From contig JAEXNT010000024.1 in assembly GCA_023439545.1 (NCBI GenBank), positions 58,926 to 122,925 on the forward strand: a stretch of DNA of 64,000 bases, in the 5' to 3' direction. The stretch comes from Bacillota bacterium. GTDB lineage: Bacteria; Bacillota; Clostridia; Acetivibrionales; DTU013. Made by a program: the position numbers and the translations under genes. Every line of letters starts with the position of its first letter. Within the stretch, counting starts at the first letter, position 1. The notes beneath the pieces are model-generated. The model was not told where the DNA came from. It searched no databases and saw only the letters and a list, made by a program, of their open reading frames with translations. Below, in pieces: positions 35,005 to 48,200 of this stretch.

Positions 35005-35700
35005 ATGAAGAGAGGAAAGAAATATAACGAGAGTGCCAAACTCGTCGACAGAGCTGCACTGTATGATCCCAACCAGGCTATGGATCTTGTAAAGAAAACG
35101 GCCAAAGCCAAATTCGATGAAACAGTCGAAGCTCATATAAAGCTCGGCGTCGACTCAAGGCACGCAGACCAGCAGGTCAGAGGCGCGGTCGTTCTTCCGC
35201 ACGGTACCGGCAAGGTTGTAAGAGTGCTCGTATTCGCCAAGGGCGACAAAGCCAAGGAAGCTGAGCAGGGCGGCGCAGATTTTGTAGGCGCTGAAGATAT
35301 GGTAGCAAAGATTCAGAATGAAAACTGGTTCGATTTCGATGTAGTCGTTGCAACCCCTGATATGATGGGTGTTGTAGGTAGACTCGGTAAGGTGCTCGGC
35401 CCCAAGGGCCTCATGCCGAACCCGAAAGCAGGAACTGTTACAATGGATGTGGCTAGGGCCATTTCCGAGATCAAAGCAGGTAAGATCGAGTACAGGCTTG
35501 ATAAAACAAATATCATCCACTGCCCGATCGGAAAAGCTTCCTTCGATCTCGAAAAACTGACGGACAACTTCCATACTCTTATGGACGCTATCCTGAAGGC
35601 AAAGCCGGTAGCAGCAAAAGGCCAGTACCTGAAGAGCGTAGTCGTAACCTCGACCATGGGCCCCGGCATCAAGGTCAACCCCGGTAAGGTTACCGAGTAA
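35005..35700 (+). CDS. rplA: 50S ribosomal protein L1
   Basis: A 231-residue protein starting MKRGKKYNESAKLVDR with the family signature IEYRLDKTNIIHCPIGKASF near 158 and LGPKGLMPNPKAGTVT near 130. It binds 23S rRNA at the L1 stalk and, in many bacteria, its own mRNA. Follows rplK by 65 bases with GAAGGAGAGG before the ATG. Confidence 0.96.
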   Translation: MKRGKKYNESAKLVDRAALYDPNQAMDLVKKTAKAKFDETVEAHIKLGVDSRHADQQVRGAVVLPHGTGKVVRVLVFAKGDKAKEAEQGGADFVGAEDMVAKIQNENWFDFDVVVATPDMMGVVGRLGKVLGPKGLMPNPKAGTVTMDVARAISEIKAGKIEYRLDKTNIIHCPIGKASFDLEKLTDNFHTLMDAILKAKPVAAKGQYLKSVVVTSTMGPGIKVNPGKVTE

Positions 35701-35796
35701 TAACGATGCGTTACAAATAATACTTTACAAACCGGAAATAATACTGTATTATGATTTAGGTCAATGAAACGGTTTGAACGTAATTGAATATGTCAC

Positions 35797-35918
35797 ATGC
35801 CGCAGACAGCAGGTGCAAAAGCTTAACTGGCGAAAGCCGGCCTGCCGAGGTAAAGCGTTTATTATATAGGTGCTTAACCCTTGTGTGTCTGCTGTGTGTA
35901 GATATACAAGGGTTTTTT
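35797..35918 (+). ncRNA. L10 leader with attenuator (ribosomal protein L10 autoregulation)
   Basis: The sequence CCGCAGACAGCAGG, then CCTGCCGAGG and later TGTGTCTGCTGTG, matches the L10 leader found before rplJ in Firmicutes, which is bound by the L10-L12 complex. The 3' end is an intrinsic hairpin AACCCTTGT / ACAAGGGTT followed by six T (35876-35918), so binding can act by attenuation. It fills part of the 345-base gap between rplA and rplJ. Confidence 0.75.
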
Positions 35919-35927
35919 ATCTCCAAT

Positions 35928-36032
35928 ACATTCAAAACGAATGTTTAGCGCCGAAAGGCGCGAATTTCCTCTAAAACATTCAAAACGAATGTTTAGCGCC
36001 GCAGGGCGCGTATTACCCTTAAAACATTCAAA
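35928..36032 (+). repeat. 48-bp tandem repeat with two small hairpins per unit, before rplJ
   Basis: Two units start at 35928 and 35976 and a third begins at 36024 but turns into the rplJ SD (ACATTCAAAGGAGGTG). Each full unit has the hairpin CATTC-AAAAC-GAATG and then GCGCC-GAAA-GGCGC (unit 1) or GCGCC-GCAG-GGCGC (unit 2). The hairpins are kept though the connecting sequence varies. Confidence 0.75.
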
Positions 36033-36045
36033 GGAGGTGTAAGAT

Positions 36046-36576
36046 TTGCCTAAGGAAAATACCTTAAATCAGAAGCGTGAAGTTATCAATAGTATCAGCA
36101 GCAAGATGAAGGCAGCAAAGGGTATGGTTTTTGCTGATTACAGAGGCTTGACAGTTGAGCAGGATACCGAGCTTAGAAGTGCTTTGAGGAAGGCTGGCGT
36201 TGAATACAAGGTTGTAAAGAATACTCTGACCCGATTCGCAGCCAATGAAAATGGACTCGAAGGTCTGGATACCTACCTGAACGGTCCTACAGCAATGGCT
36301 TCAAGCGTGGATCCGGTAGCGTCTGCAAAGGTTTTGAGCGAATTCGCCAAGAAGTATGATAAGCTCGAGATAAAAGTCGGCGTTGTCGAAGGAAAGGTCA
36401 TCGATGCAAGCGGCGTAAAGGCTCTGGCCGAACTGCCGCCGAGAGAAGTGCTCATCGCAAGAGTGCTTGGTGGTTTCAACGCACCGATATCCGGTTTGGT
36501 CAATGTCCTGAATGGAAATATCAGAGGTCTGGCAGTCGCATTGAATGCGATAGCGGAACAGAAAGCAACTGCTTAA
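36046..36576 (+). CDS. rplJ: 50S ribosomal protein L10
   Basis: A 176-residue protein with GMVFADYRGLTVEQDTELR near 29-47 (the L10 N-terminal RNA-binding part) and a C-terminal helix ending ALNAIAEQKATA that anchors the L12 dimers of the stalk. The start is TTG, with AAAGGAGGTG seven bases upstream. Transcribed with rplL; controlled by the L10 leader ahead of it. Confidence 0.95.
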   Translation: MPKENTLNQKREVINSISSKMKAAKGMVFADYRGLTVEQDTELRSALRKAGVEYKVVKNTLTRFAANENGLEGLDTYLNGPTAMASSVDPVASAKVLSEFAKKYDKLEIKVGVVEGKVIDASGVKALAELPPREVLIARVLGGFNAPISGLVNVLNGNIRGLAVALNAIAEQKATA

Positions 36577-36637
36577 TGTATCAATGAAAGATATCAATTA
36601 CAAATTATTAAATTAAAAATTATGGAGGTTTTTTAAA

Positions 36638-37024
36638 ATGGCTAGCGATAAAGTTACAAAGATGATTGAAGACGTAAAGGCATTGACAGTTCTCGAACTG
36701 TCCGAACTCGTAAAGGCTCTTGAGGAAGAATTCGGCGTATCCGCAGCAGCTCCCGTAGCAGTAGCAGCAGCTCCTGCAGCAGGTGCGGCAGCAGCTCCGG
36801 CAGCTGAAGAAAAGACCGAATTCAACGTAATCCTGAAGGAAGTCGGCGCTGACAAGATCAAGGTTATCAAGGTTGTCAGGGAAATCACCGGCCTCGGACT
36901 GAAGGAAGCAAAGGATCTCGTTGACGGAGCTCCTAAGACTGTCAAGGAAAACGTTCCGAAGGAAGAAGCTACTTCCATCGAAGCAAAGTTCAAAGAAGTC
37001 GGCGCAACTATCGAAATCAAATAA
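36638..37024 (+). CDS. rplL: 50S ribosomal protein L7/L12
   Basis: A 128-residue acidic protein: N-terminal dimerisation helix pair (1-36), an Ala-rich hinge (about 37-62) and a C-terminal factor-binding domain with EFNVILKEVGADKIKVIKVVRE and GLGLKEAKDLVDGAP. It recruits elongation factors to the stalk. SD TGGAGG precedes the ATG. A terminator follows within 30 bases, so rpoB is not simply read through from here. Confidence 0.96.
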   Translation: MASDKVTKMIEDVKALTVLELSELVKALEEEFGVSAAAPVAVAAAPAAGAAAAPAAEEKTEFNVILKEVGADKIKVIKVVREITGLGLKEAKDLVDGAPKTVKENVPKEEATSIEAKFKEVGATIEIK

Positions 37025-37053
37025 TCCATTTCAAAACCGAATCAACGAAACTA

Positions 37054-37085
37054 AATGCCTCTGGGTCAACCGGGGGCATTTTTTG
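37054..37085 (+). terminator. Terminator after rplL
   Basis: AATGCCTCTGG pairs with CCGGGGGCATT (including two G-T pairs) around GTCAA, followed by TTTTTT. Confidence 0.75.
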
Positions 37086-37115
37086 TATTTTTAGGAATAA
37101 TGCAAATAAGTGAGA

Positions 37116-37144
37116 CTGAAAAATTTGTTGAATTATGGTATACT
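37116..37144 (+). promoter_or_regulatory. Promoter of the SLH surface-protein gene
   Basis: CTGAAA and TATACT are 17 bases apart; TGG precedes the -10 (extended -10). The start codon is about 100 bases downstream. Confidence 0.55.
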
Positions 37145-37245
37145 AAAAATATCAATAATAGTCTGTAGTACTATTCATAAATCATAACGGAAATCTTATG
37201 AAATCTTGAAAATCTGAACAAAAATTGCTGAAGGGAATGGAAAAA

Positions 37246-40200
37246 ATGAAAAAAATGATCAGCCTCACTCTGGCGTTTTCTTTCTTATTGGTTATACTGC
37301 CATGTATGCCGGTAGCTGCCGGAACGGAACCGCCGGGATCGGGAGATGAAAAGTTTGCTTCATACGATGAACTCGTTGAGTTTACCGAGCCATTTACAGG
37401 AGAGTTGACGATTGGGAATACGGTAAAGTCAATAAAGATAGCGTATTCCGATAGTGTCACGGACGAAATGATAGCCAATACCACAGGCGCATGTGTTGTT
37501 GTCGAGGGAGGCAGGACAGAGGCGCTTGAACTTACACTTGAGAATTTTAGAATAAAAGCGCCTGACGGAAAAGCAGGAATAGATTTCGGCAGCACGGGAG
37601 CTTTTGATCATAAGTTATATATCAAAGGAAATTGCAGAGCCGAGGGAAGCGGAGGAAAAGCAGGCATCCATGTGCCCGCCGGAGTTGTCGTTACTATAGA
37701 TAAGGAGTCAGGAGTGACCGAAGATGCGGGAGCCGACCTGACAGTATCCGGAGGCAGCTTTGCGGCAGGGATCGGAGGAAATAACGGAGAATCCGGAGGT
37801 ATTATCAATATAAGCGGCGGTACGGTAACAGCATCCGGTGGTGTCTATGCGGCAGGAATCGGCGGAGGTTGGACAGGCGCCGGCGGTACGATAAATATAA
37901 GCGGCGGTACGGTAAGTACAAATGGCTCGTATGGAGGAGCCGGCATCGGGGGAGGGCGTGAAAGCTACGCAAATCTTCCGGGAGAAGGTGACGGCGGTAC
38001 AATAGATATAAGCGGCGGTACTGTAACGGCAACAACCGGTGGGCCCGGAGCGGCGATCGGAGGAGGCTGGGGCGGTTCGGCCGGAATTATAAACATCAGC
38101 GGTGGAACAGTTAACGCAACCGGTTTTGGTGCGTCCGCTATCGGGAATGGAAGCGAAGGAACAGGCGGTACGATAAATATCAGCGGAGGCACGGTTACTG
38201 CAGTCCGGGGAAACGGAGCAGCCGGAATCGGCGGCGGCGGTTCGGGAACAGTCGGCAGTATAAACATAACAGGAGGCGTCGTTACCGTGCCGGCTGATGG
38301 TGACTGGGCCGGAGCGGGCATAGGCGGAGGAAGTGCTGAATCAGGCGGCACGATCAACATCGGCGGAGGTAACATAAATGTTGTCGGAGGTACATATGCG
38401 GCCGGTATCGGTGGAGGAAGCGGGGGAGCAAGCGGTAATATAAGCATAAGCGGAGGCACGGTTTCTGCGACCGCAGGAGTTCAGGGAGCAGGTATCGGCG
38501 GCGGTGTCGGCGGACAGGGCGAAAATATAAGCATAAGCGATGGGGTTGTAACGGCTTACAGCGCTTTTGGAGGAGCAGGGATAGGCGGAGGAAATCTTGA
38601 CACTGAACAGACCGTCGGCAACGATGGCGGAAATATAACGATAAGCGGCGGAACCGTAACCGCTACCTGTAAATCTGATGGAGCCGGCATAGGCGGAGGC
38701 CTGAAAGGAAATGGCGGCAATATTGTCATAAATGGAGGAAACGTCACTGCGACCAGCGGCGACGGAAGCTGGGATAATTCGGATGGAGCAGGTATTGGCG
38801 GTGGAAATGGTGGAAACGGCGGAACCATAACCATTAACGCAGGCACTGTAAGTGCAAAAGGCGCCATGTTTGGAGCAGGTATCGGCGGCGGAGCCGATGG
38901 AGCAGGCGGTATAATAACTATTAATAATGGAACGGTCAATGCGCTTGGCGGTTCCGGTGGGGCAGGCATCGGTGGCGGATCCAATGGAGCGGGCGTAACG
39001 ATCGGAATCGGCGGAGGAACCATAGAAGCGACCGGCGGTAGTAATGCGGCTGGCATAGGCGGCGGTTCTCACGGCGCCGGTGCAAACGTGACAATTTCGA
39101 ATACACCGGTTGTTATCGCAACAGGCGATGCAGACGAGTCCGATGAAAATGCCGCACAGCACGTAGGACATGGAACAGGATTGGGTGAGAAATTAGACCC
39201 CGGCACGCTCAAAAACAGCGACGGCGTCAGCATGTCTTATTTAAGGGTTAGTACGACGAATACATCCGGTTCGGCGCTTCAAGGGATCAAGGTTTCCATA
39301 AAAGGCAGCGATACCGAAGGTTATACGGATAGCAACGGATCGTACCGGGCATTTGTTACCTATACGGATGCTTCTTGCGAAATTGCGCTCAGCCAACCCG
39401 GCTTTGTCCCGGTAAAATGTAAAGGTATCTACTCGACCAGTAATGATATCAGGGCTTTAATGATTGTGGACAATACTCCGCCTACATTGCGGTTCAACGC
39501 GCTGAATAGAATGGAAGGTGATGTAAGCTGCAATGATTTTGGAGTATATGGAACTCTGTATTTCGTACCGAAAGGAAAGACGGATTATACCAGCAAGGCT
39601 GCACTGGATATTGTTACGGGCGGAAGCATAAAGCTGGAACTGGAACAGCCTTCCACAAAAGCGAGGATAAATGTCTCCGGCCTGAAATCGGGTCTCTGGC
39701 AGATTTATATAGCGGACAGTGCGGAAAACGTATCGGAGCCGATAAATATTAAAGTTCCGTTTGAATTGCCGAAACCTGTATACGACCCTGCGCCTTATAA
39801 GACGGAAGGTGCTGAAATAAGCATCCCGGTCTCAGAGTTATCGGGGGCGGCAGGAAAGTATTTTGAAGTCTGTAATGATATGGCTGTCCTATCCTTACCT
39901 TCCAATATGCTGACGGCAGAGATAGCCGGCAATGCAAAATCCGCTGTTATTTCCATAGAAAAGGCTGATGTTAGCAAGCTTTCATCCGAAGTTAAGAAAT
40001 CAATCGGCAGCAGACCGGTTTTGGAATTTTCATTGAAACTCGATGGCAAGGTTGTTTATTGGAACAATCCCGATGCGCCTGTAACGGTATCCATACCATA
40101 TGAACCAACCCCGGAGGAGTTGAAAGATCCGGAGCATATAGTTGTATGGTATATCGACGGTGAAGGGAAAGTCATATCCGTACCGAACGGCAGATATGAT

Positions 40201-40815
40201 CCGGATACCGGGGAAGTAACTTTTTCTGTTACACATTTCAGCTGCTTCGCGGTATCTTATGTACAGAAGACCTTCTCGGACACAGGCAAATACAAATGGG
40301 CAAAGAGTCAGATAGAAATACTGGCTTCCAAGGGAATCGCAGATGGTACCGGAAAAGATACTTTTTCACCGGGTACCGACATAACAAGGGCTGATTTCCT
40401 TGTGATGCTGGTAAGAGCTTTAGGTCTTTCAACGAGTTTCGATACCAATTTTGTTGATATAGAGCCCGGTATGGATTATTATAAAGAAGTTGGAATCGCA
40501 AAGAAGCTTGGCCTCTCCGATGGGGACGGGAACAACAGGTTCAATCCCAACAGTCGGATAACCAGGCAGGATATGATGGCACTGACAGCCCGTGCACTTA
40601 AAATGTTGAAAATGGTACAGGCTGCCGAACCCTCGGTTTTGGACGTGTTTTCGGACAGAACGGAGATTTCGGGTTATGCGGCCGAGAGTATGGCAATTAT
40701 GGTTAAAGAAGGATTTATCGAGGGTTCGGGAGACAGGATAAACCCCCGCAGTGCTGTAACAAGAGCGGAAGCGGCAGTATTTCTTTACAGGATATATAAC
40801 AAAAAGTATAAGTGA
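37246..40815 (+). CDS. SLH-domain surface protein with Gly-rich repeat region
   Basis: An 1189-residue exported protein. Residues 1-26 are a signal peptide ending VAAG. Residues about 165-622 are some 18-20 degenerate repeats of about 25 residues built from GGTINISGGTVTA and AGIGGG, which should form a right-handed beta-helix. Residues about 675-725 look like a Cna/carboxypeptidase-regulatory beta-sandwich (GIKVSIKGSDTEGYTDSNGSY). Three S-layer homology domains follow at about 1008-1060, 1068-1120 and 1133-1185, binding the pyruvylated wall polymer. It has its own promoter and a strong terminator, between rplL and rpoB. I chose the ATG with AAGGG ten bases upstream. Ligand unknown; adhesion is a guess. 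Confidence 0.9.
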   Translation: MKKMISLTLAFSFLLVILPCMPVAAGTEPPGSGDEKFASYDELVEFTEPFTGELTIGNTVKSIKIAYSDSVTDEMIANTTGACVVVEGGRTEALELTLENFRIKAPDGKAGIDFGSTGAFDHKLYIKGNCRAEGSGGKAGIHVPAGVVVTIDKESGVTEDAGADLTVSGGSFAAGIGGNNGESGGIINISGGTVTASGGVYAAGIGGGWTGAGGTINISGGTVSTNGSYGGAGIGGGRESYANLPGEGDGGTIDISGGTVTATTGGPGAAIGGGWGGSAGIINISGGTVNATGFGASAIGNGSEGTGGTINISGGTVTAVRGNGAAGIGGGGSGTVGSINITGGVVTVPADGDWAGAGIGGGSAESGGTINIGGGNINVVGGTYAAGIGGGSGGASGNISISGGTVSATAGVQGAGIGGGVGGQGENISISDGVVTAYSAFGGAGIGGGNLDTEQTVGNDGGNITISGGTVTATCKSDGAGIGGGLKGNGGNIVINGGNVTATSGDGSWDNSDGAGIGGGNGGNGGTITINAGTVSAKGAMFGAGIGGGADGAGGIITINNGTVNALGGSGGAGIGGGSNGAGVTIGIGGGTIEATGGSNAAGIGGGSHGAGANVTISNTPVVIATGDADESDENAAQHVGHGTGLGEKLDPGTLKNSDGVSMSYLRVSTTNTSGSALQGIKVSIKGSDTEGYTDSNGSYRAFVTYTDASCEIALSQPGFVPVKCKGIYSTSNDIRALMIVDNTPPTLRFNALNRMEGDVSCNDFGVYGTLYFVPKGKTDYTSKAALDIVTGGSIKLELEQPSTKARINVSGLKSGLWQIYIADSAENVSEPINIKVPFELPKPVYDPAPYKTEGAEISIPVSELSGAAGKYFEVCNDMAVLSLPSNMLTAEIAGNAKSAVISIEKADVSKLSSEVKKSIGSRPVLEFSLKLDGKVVYWNNPDAPVTVSIPYEPTPEELKDPEHIVVWYIDGEGKVISVPNGRYDPDTGEVTFSVTHFSCFAVSYVQKTFSDTGKYKWAKSQIEILASKGIADGTGKDTFSPGTDITRADFLVMLVRALGLSTSFDTNFVDIEPGMDYYKEVGIAKKLGLSDGDGNNRFNPNSRITRQDMMALTARALKMLKMVQAAEPSVLDVFSDRTEISGYAAESMAIMVKEGFIEGSGDRINPRSAVTRAEAAVFLYRIYNKKYK

Positions 40816-40841
40816 TTCCTTTTCCCGATTGCACTAATAAT

Positions 40842-40878
40842 AAAAGACTCTGACCTTATCGCTTGGTCGGAGTCTTTT
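40842..40878 (+). terminator. Terminator after the SLH protein gene
   Basis: AAAAGACTCTGACC pairs with GGTCGGAGTCTTTT (one G-T) around a nine-base loop; the T-run is in the right arm. Confidence 0.8.
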
Positions 40879-40932
40879 GTCAAGGTGGTTAGCAAAGTTC
40901 ACAAAATCTGCTAATTGCACGTTAAAAATCCG

Positions 40933-40961
40933 TTGACAAGTTGGCAACGGTGTGTTAAAAT
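40933..40961 (+). promoter_or_regulatory. Promoter of rpoB-rpoC
   Basis: TTGACA and TAAAAT are 17 bases apart. The mRNA would carry a leader of about 360 bases before the rpoB start codon. Confidence 0.7.
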
Positions 40962-40969
40962 TATAAACT

Positions 40970-41327
40970 GCGTTATAATCAGAAGTTGGACTTTTTTATT
41001 CAGACAATAGATCGAATTCGTTCGACAAAATGATTATAGCACAGGGGAATAAAGAAGACAAGAATTGTTAATAATTAATTAATGAGGTAATTTTACGGTC
41101 GGCAATTTTATGCAAATTGCACAAGGTAGAATTACTTCGTGATGAGTTAGCCCCCAAAGCTTTTAATAATACTACTAAAAGCTTTAATATACATCGGTGA
41201 GTCAGCTATGCCGACTGACCGGTGATCCGGTTTGATTGCATGAATGCAAGCCTTTCATGTACAGGGCTTTTGCCCCGAAAAGAGATGTTCGATTTACTAC
41301 AAGTCATAATTTATGAGGTGATTTTTA
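40970..41327 (+). promoter_or_regulatory. Long structured 5' leader of rpoB
   Basis: No gene is visible in the 513-base gap before rpoB. After the promoter the leader contains a perfect ten-base hairpin AAAGCTTTTA / TAAAAGCTTT (41156-41185), a GGTGAGTC / GACTGACC hairpin (near 41196-41220), and GGGC-TTTT-GCCC (near 41266). A run CCCCC precedes the first. It does not match any riboswitch I recognise. Confidence 0.5.
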
Positions 41328-45064
<3,737 letters not shown>

Positions 45065-45068
<4 letters not shown>

Positions 45069-45172
45069 ACAACGTCGCCAGTCCTCCGCTGATGTTGTTC
45101 AAACGCCATACGAAGGCGAGGCGCGCAGGCATATCCTGCGCAAGCATATGACGGATTTATTCCGGCATATGC
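45065..45172 (+). promoter_or_regulatory. Three consecutive hairpins between rpoB and rpoC
   Basis: Hairpin 1: TTGAACAACGTC / GATGTTGTTCAA (45065-45102, overlaps the rpoB stop). Hairpin 2: GCGCAGG / CCTGCGC (45123-45141). Hairpin 3: GCATATG / CATATGC (45144-45172) with an inner CGG/CCG pair. None has a T-run, so processing or mRNA-stability sites are more likely than terminators. Confidence 0.6.
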
Positions 45173-45202
45173 GTTAGGCTTAATTAGAAGGGAGATGGGA
45201 CC

Positions 45203-48200
45203 ATGTTTGAAATGAACAATTTTGATGCAATTAAGATTGGTTTGGCTTCCCCTGAGAAAATCAGAGAATGGTCAAGGGGTGAGGTAAAGAAACCCGAAAC
45301 TATAAATTACAGGACATTAAAACCAGAAAGGGACGGCCTTTTCTGCGAAAGGATCTTCGGACCCCAGAAGGACTGGGAGTGCCATTGCGGTAAGTACAAG
45401 AGGATCCGTTACAAGGGCATCGTCTGCGACAGGTGCGGCGTCGAAGTAACACGTTCCAAGGTCAGAAGGGAACGAATGGGCCACATCGAGCTGGCGGCTC
45501 CGGTCTCCCATATTTGGTATTTCAAAGGGATCCCGAGCAGGATGGGTCTTATACTGGACATGTCCCCGAGGGCTCTGGAGAAGATATTGTATTTTGCTTC
45601 CTATGTTGTCATCGATCCCGGCCAGACTCCGCTTTCCAAGAAGCAGATACTGACCGAAAAGGAATACAGGGACAGCGTAGACAAATTCGGATATAAGTTC
45701 AAGGCCGCCATGGGAGCTGAAGCTGTCAAGGAGCTTCTGATGGAATTGGATCTCGAAAAGCTTTCGAAGGAACTCAGAGCTGATCTTGAGGACGCTTCGG
45801 GACAGAAGAGGATCCGAACGATCAAACGCCTTGAAGTTGTCGAGGCTTTCCGCCTTTCAGGCAACAGACCCGACTGGATGATACTGGACGTAGTACCGGT
45901 CATTCCTCCTGAACTTCGTCCTATGGTACAGCTGGACGGCGGAAGGTTCGCAACGTCGGATCTCAACGACCTTTACAGGCGTGTCATAAACAGGAACAAC
46001 CGACTGAAAAGGCTGCTCGATCTCGGAGCGCCTGACATCATAGTCAGAAATGAAAAGAGGATGCTGCAGGAAGCTGTAGACGCCCTGATAGACAACGGCA
46101 GAAGGGGAAGACCAGTGACGGGCCCCGGTAACAGGCCGCTCAAATCGCTTTCAGACATGCTGAAGGGTAAACAGGGACGTTTCCGTCAGAATCTGCTCGG
46201 TAAACGTGTCGACTACTCAGGACGTTCGGTTATCGTTGTCGGACCTGAATTGAAATTATTCCAGTGCGGTCTGCCAAAGGAAATGGCTATTGAACTGTTC
46301 AAGCCTTTTGTAATGAAAAAGCTCGTCAATGACGGACTCGCACACAATATAAAGAGCGCAAAGAGGATGGTCGAAAGGCTGAGGCCGGAAGTTTGGGATG
46401 TGCTCGAGGAAGTCATAAAGGAACATCCAGTACTCCTAAACCGTGCTCCTACGCTTCACAGGCTCGGTATTCAAGCGTTTGAACCTGTCCTGGTAGAGGG
46501 CAGGGCACTGAAGCTGCATCCTCTGGTTTGCACCGCATACAACGCGGACTTCGACGGAGACCAGATGGCCGTACACGTACCTCTGTCCGCGGAAGCGCAG
46601 GCCGAAGCAAGGTTCCTGATGCTTTCCGCCAACAACCTGCTGGCTCCGAAGGATGGCAAGCCGATCACCGTTCCGACGCAGGATATGGTTCTCGGAAGCT
46701 ACTATCTGACCATCGAACGCGAGGGTGAACCCGGCGAAGGCAAGGTATTCGGCAACGTGGACGAAGCCATGATGGCATATGATTCCGGTTACCTCGGGCT
46801 GCATGCAAAGATTCACGTCAAGCAGACCAAGGTCATAGATGGAAAGCCTGTTTCCAAGATAATTGAAACAACGCTCGGAAGGCTTATTTTCAACGAAGGT
46901 ATCCCGCAGGATCTGGGCTTCGTCGACAGGAGCAATCCGGATAATCTGTTCGAGCTTGAGATCACCAAGATCGTAACCAAGAAAGAACTCGGAAAGATCA
47001 TCGACAAGTGCATAAAGGTTCATGGAACCACCGAGACCGCGGTAGTGCTCGATAACATCAAGTCAAAGGGCTACAAGTATTCGACAAGGGGAGCCATAAC
47101 CGTAAGCGTATCGGACATGGTTATCCCGAATGTCAAAAAGAAATATATCGATGATACTGAAGAGAAGATTGACAATATATCAAAGATGTACAAGAGAGGA
47201 CTGATTTCGGAGGAGGAAAGATACAACTCCGTAATCCAGGCCTGGACAGAAACAGGTGAAAACCTGACCCAGGCTTTGCTGGAGACTCTGGATCAGTTCA
47301 ACCCGATATTCATGATGTCACAGTCGGGAGCTCGAGGCAGCATAAGCCAGATCAAGCAGCTGTCGGGTATGAGAGGACTTATGGCCGATACCTCTGGCCG
47401 GACTCTTGAAATACCTGTCAAGGCAAATTTCCGTGAGGGCCTGAACGTATTGGAATACTTCATTTCTTCACACGGAGCCAGAAAAGGTCTTGCCGACACC
47501 GCTCTCAGAACTGCAGACTCAGGTTATCTGACTCGCCGTCTTGTAGACGTCAGCCAGGATGTCATAGTAAGGGAGATCGACTGCGGTACAAGGAAAGGTA
47601 TCGAGGTAAGCGATATAAAGGACGGCAGCGAGGTCATAGAAGGTCTTGCTGAAAGATTGGTAGGAAGGTATACGGCTGAAGCCATCGTCCATCCTGAGAC
47701 CGGAGAAGTGCTGATCGAAGGCGACAAGAAGATAACCGACGCAGACGCTGATAGAGCCGTCAAAGCAGGCCTGAAGAAGGTCAAGATCAGATCCATGCTG
47801 ACCTGCCATTCGGAATACGGAGTGTGCGCGAAGTGCTACGGTGCAAACCTTGCGACCAATGAAGATGTAAATGTCGGCGAGGCAGTAGGTATCATAGCTG
47901 CCCAGTCCATAGGCGAACCCGGTACACAGCTTACGATGAGAACCTTCCATACGGGCGGTGTTGCGGGTGATGATATCACGCAAGGTCTCCCCCGTGTAGA
48001 GGAACTTTTCGAAGCAAGGAAGCCGAAAGGACTTGCCGTCATTTCTGAAGTCGCAGGTACCGTAAAGATAAGCGATACGAAGAAGAAGAGGGAAGTCATA
48101 GTCACCACAGAGGACGGCGAGGCCCGCAATTATATGATACCATACGGTTCCAGGATAAAGGTATCGGACGGCGACGTAGTCGAAGCCGGCGACGAGATCA

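Noticed and set aside
35928..36032. CRISPR-like direct repeats
   Set aside because: Unit spacing is uniform but the units are contiguous with no unique spacers and no cas genes nearby; the 33-bp repeats at 61305 were rejected for the same reason.
38341..39171. A 276-codon minus-strand frame rich in Ser, Ala, Thr and Tyr
   Set aside because: Mirror of the Gly-rich repeats of the SLH protein.
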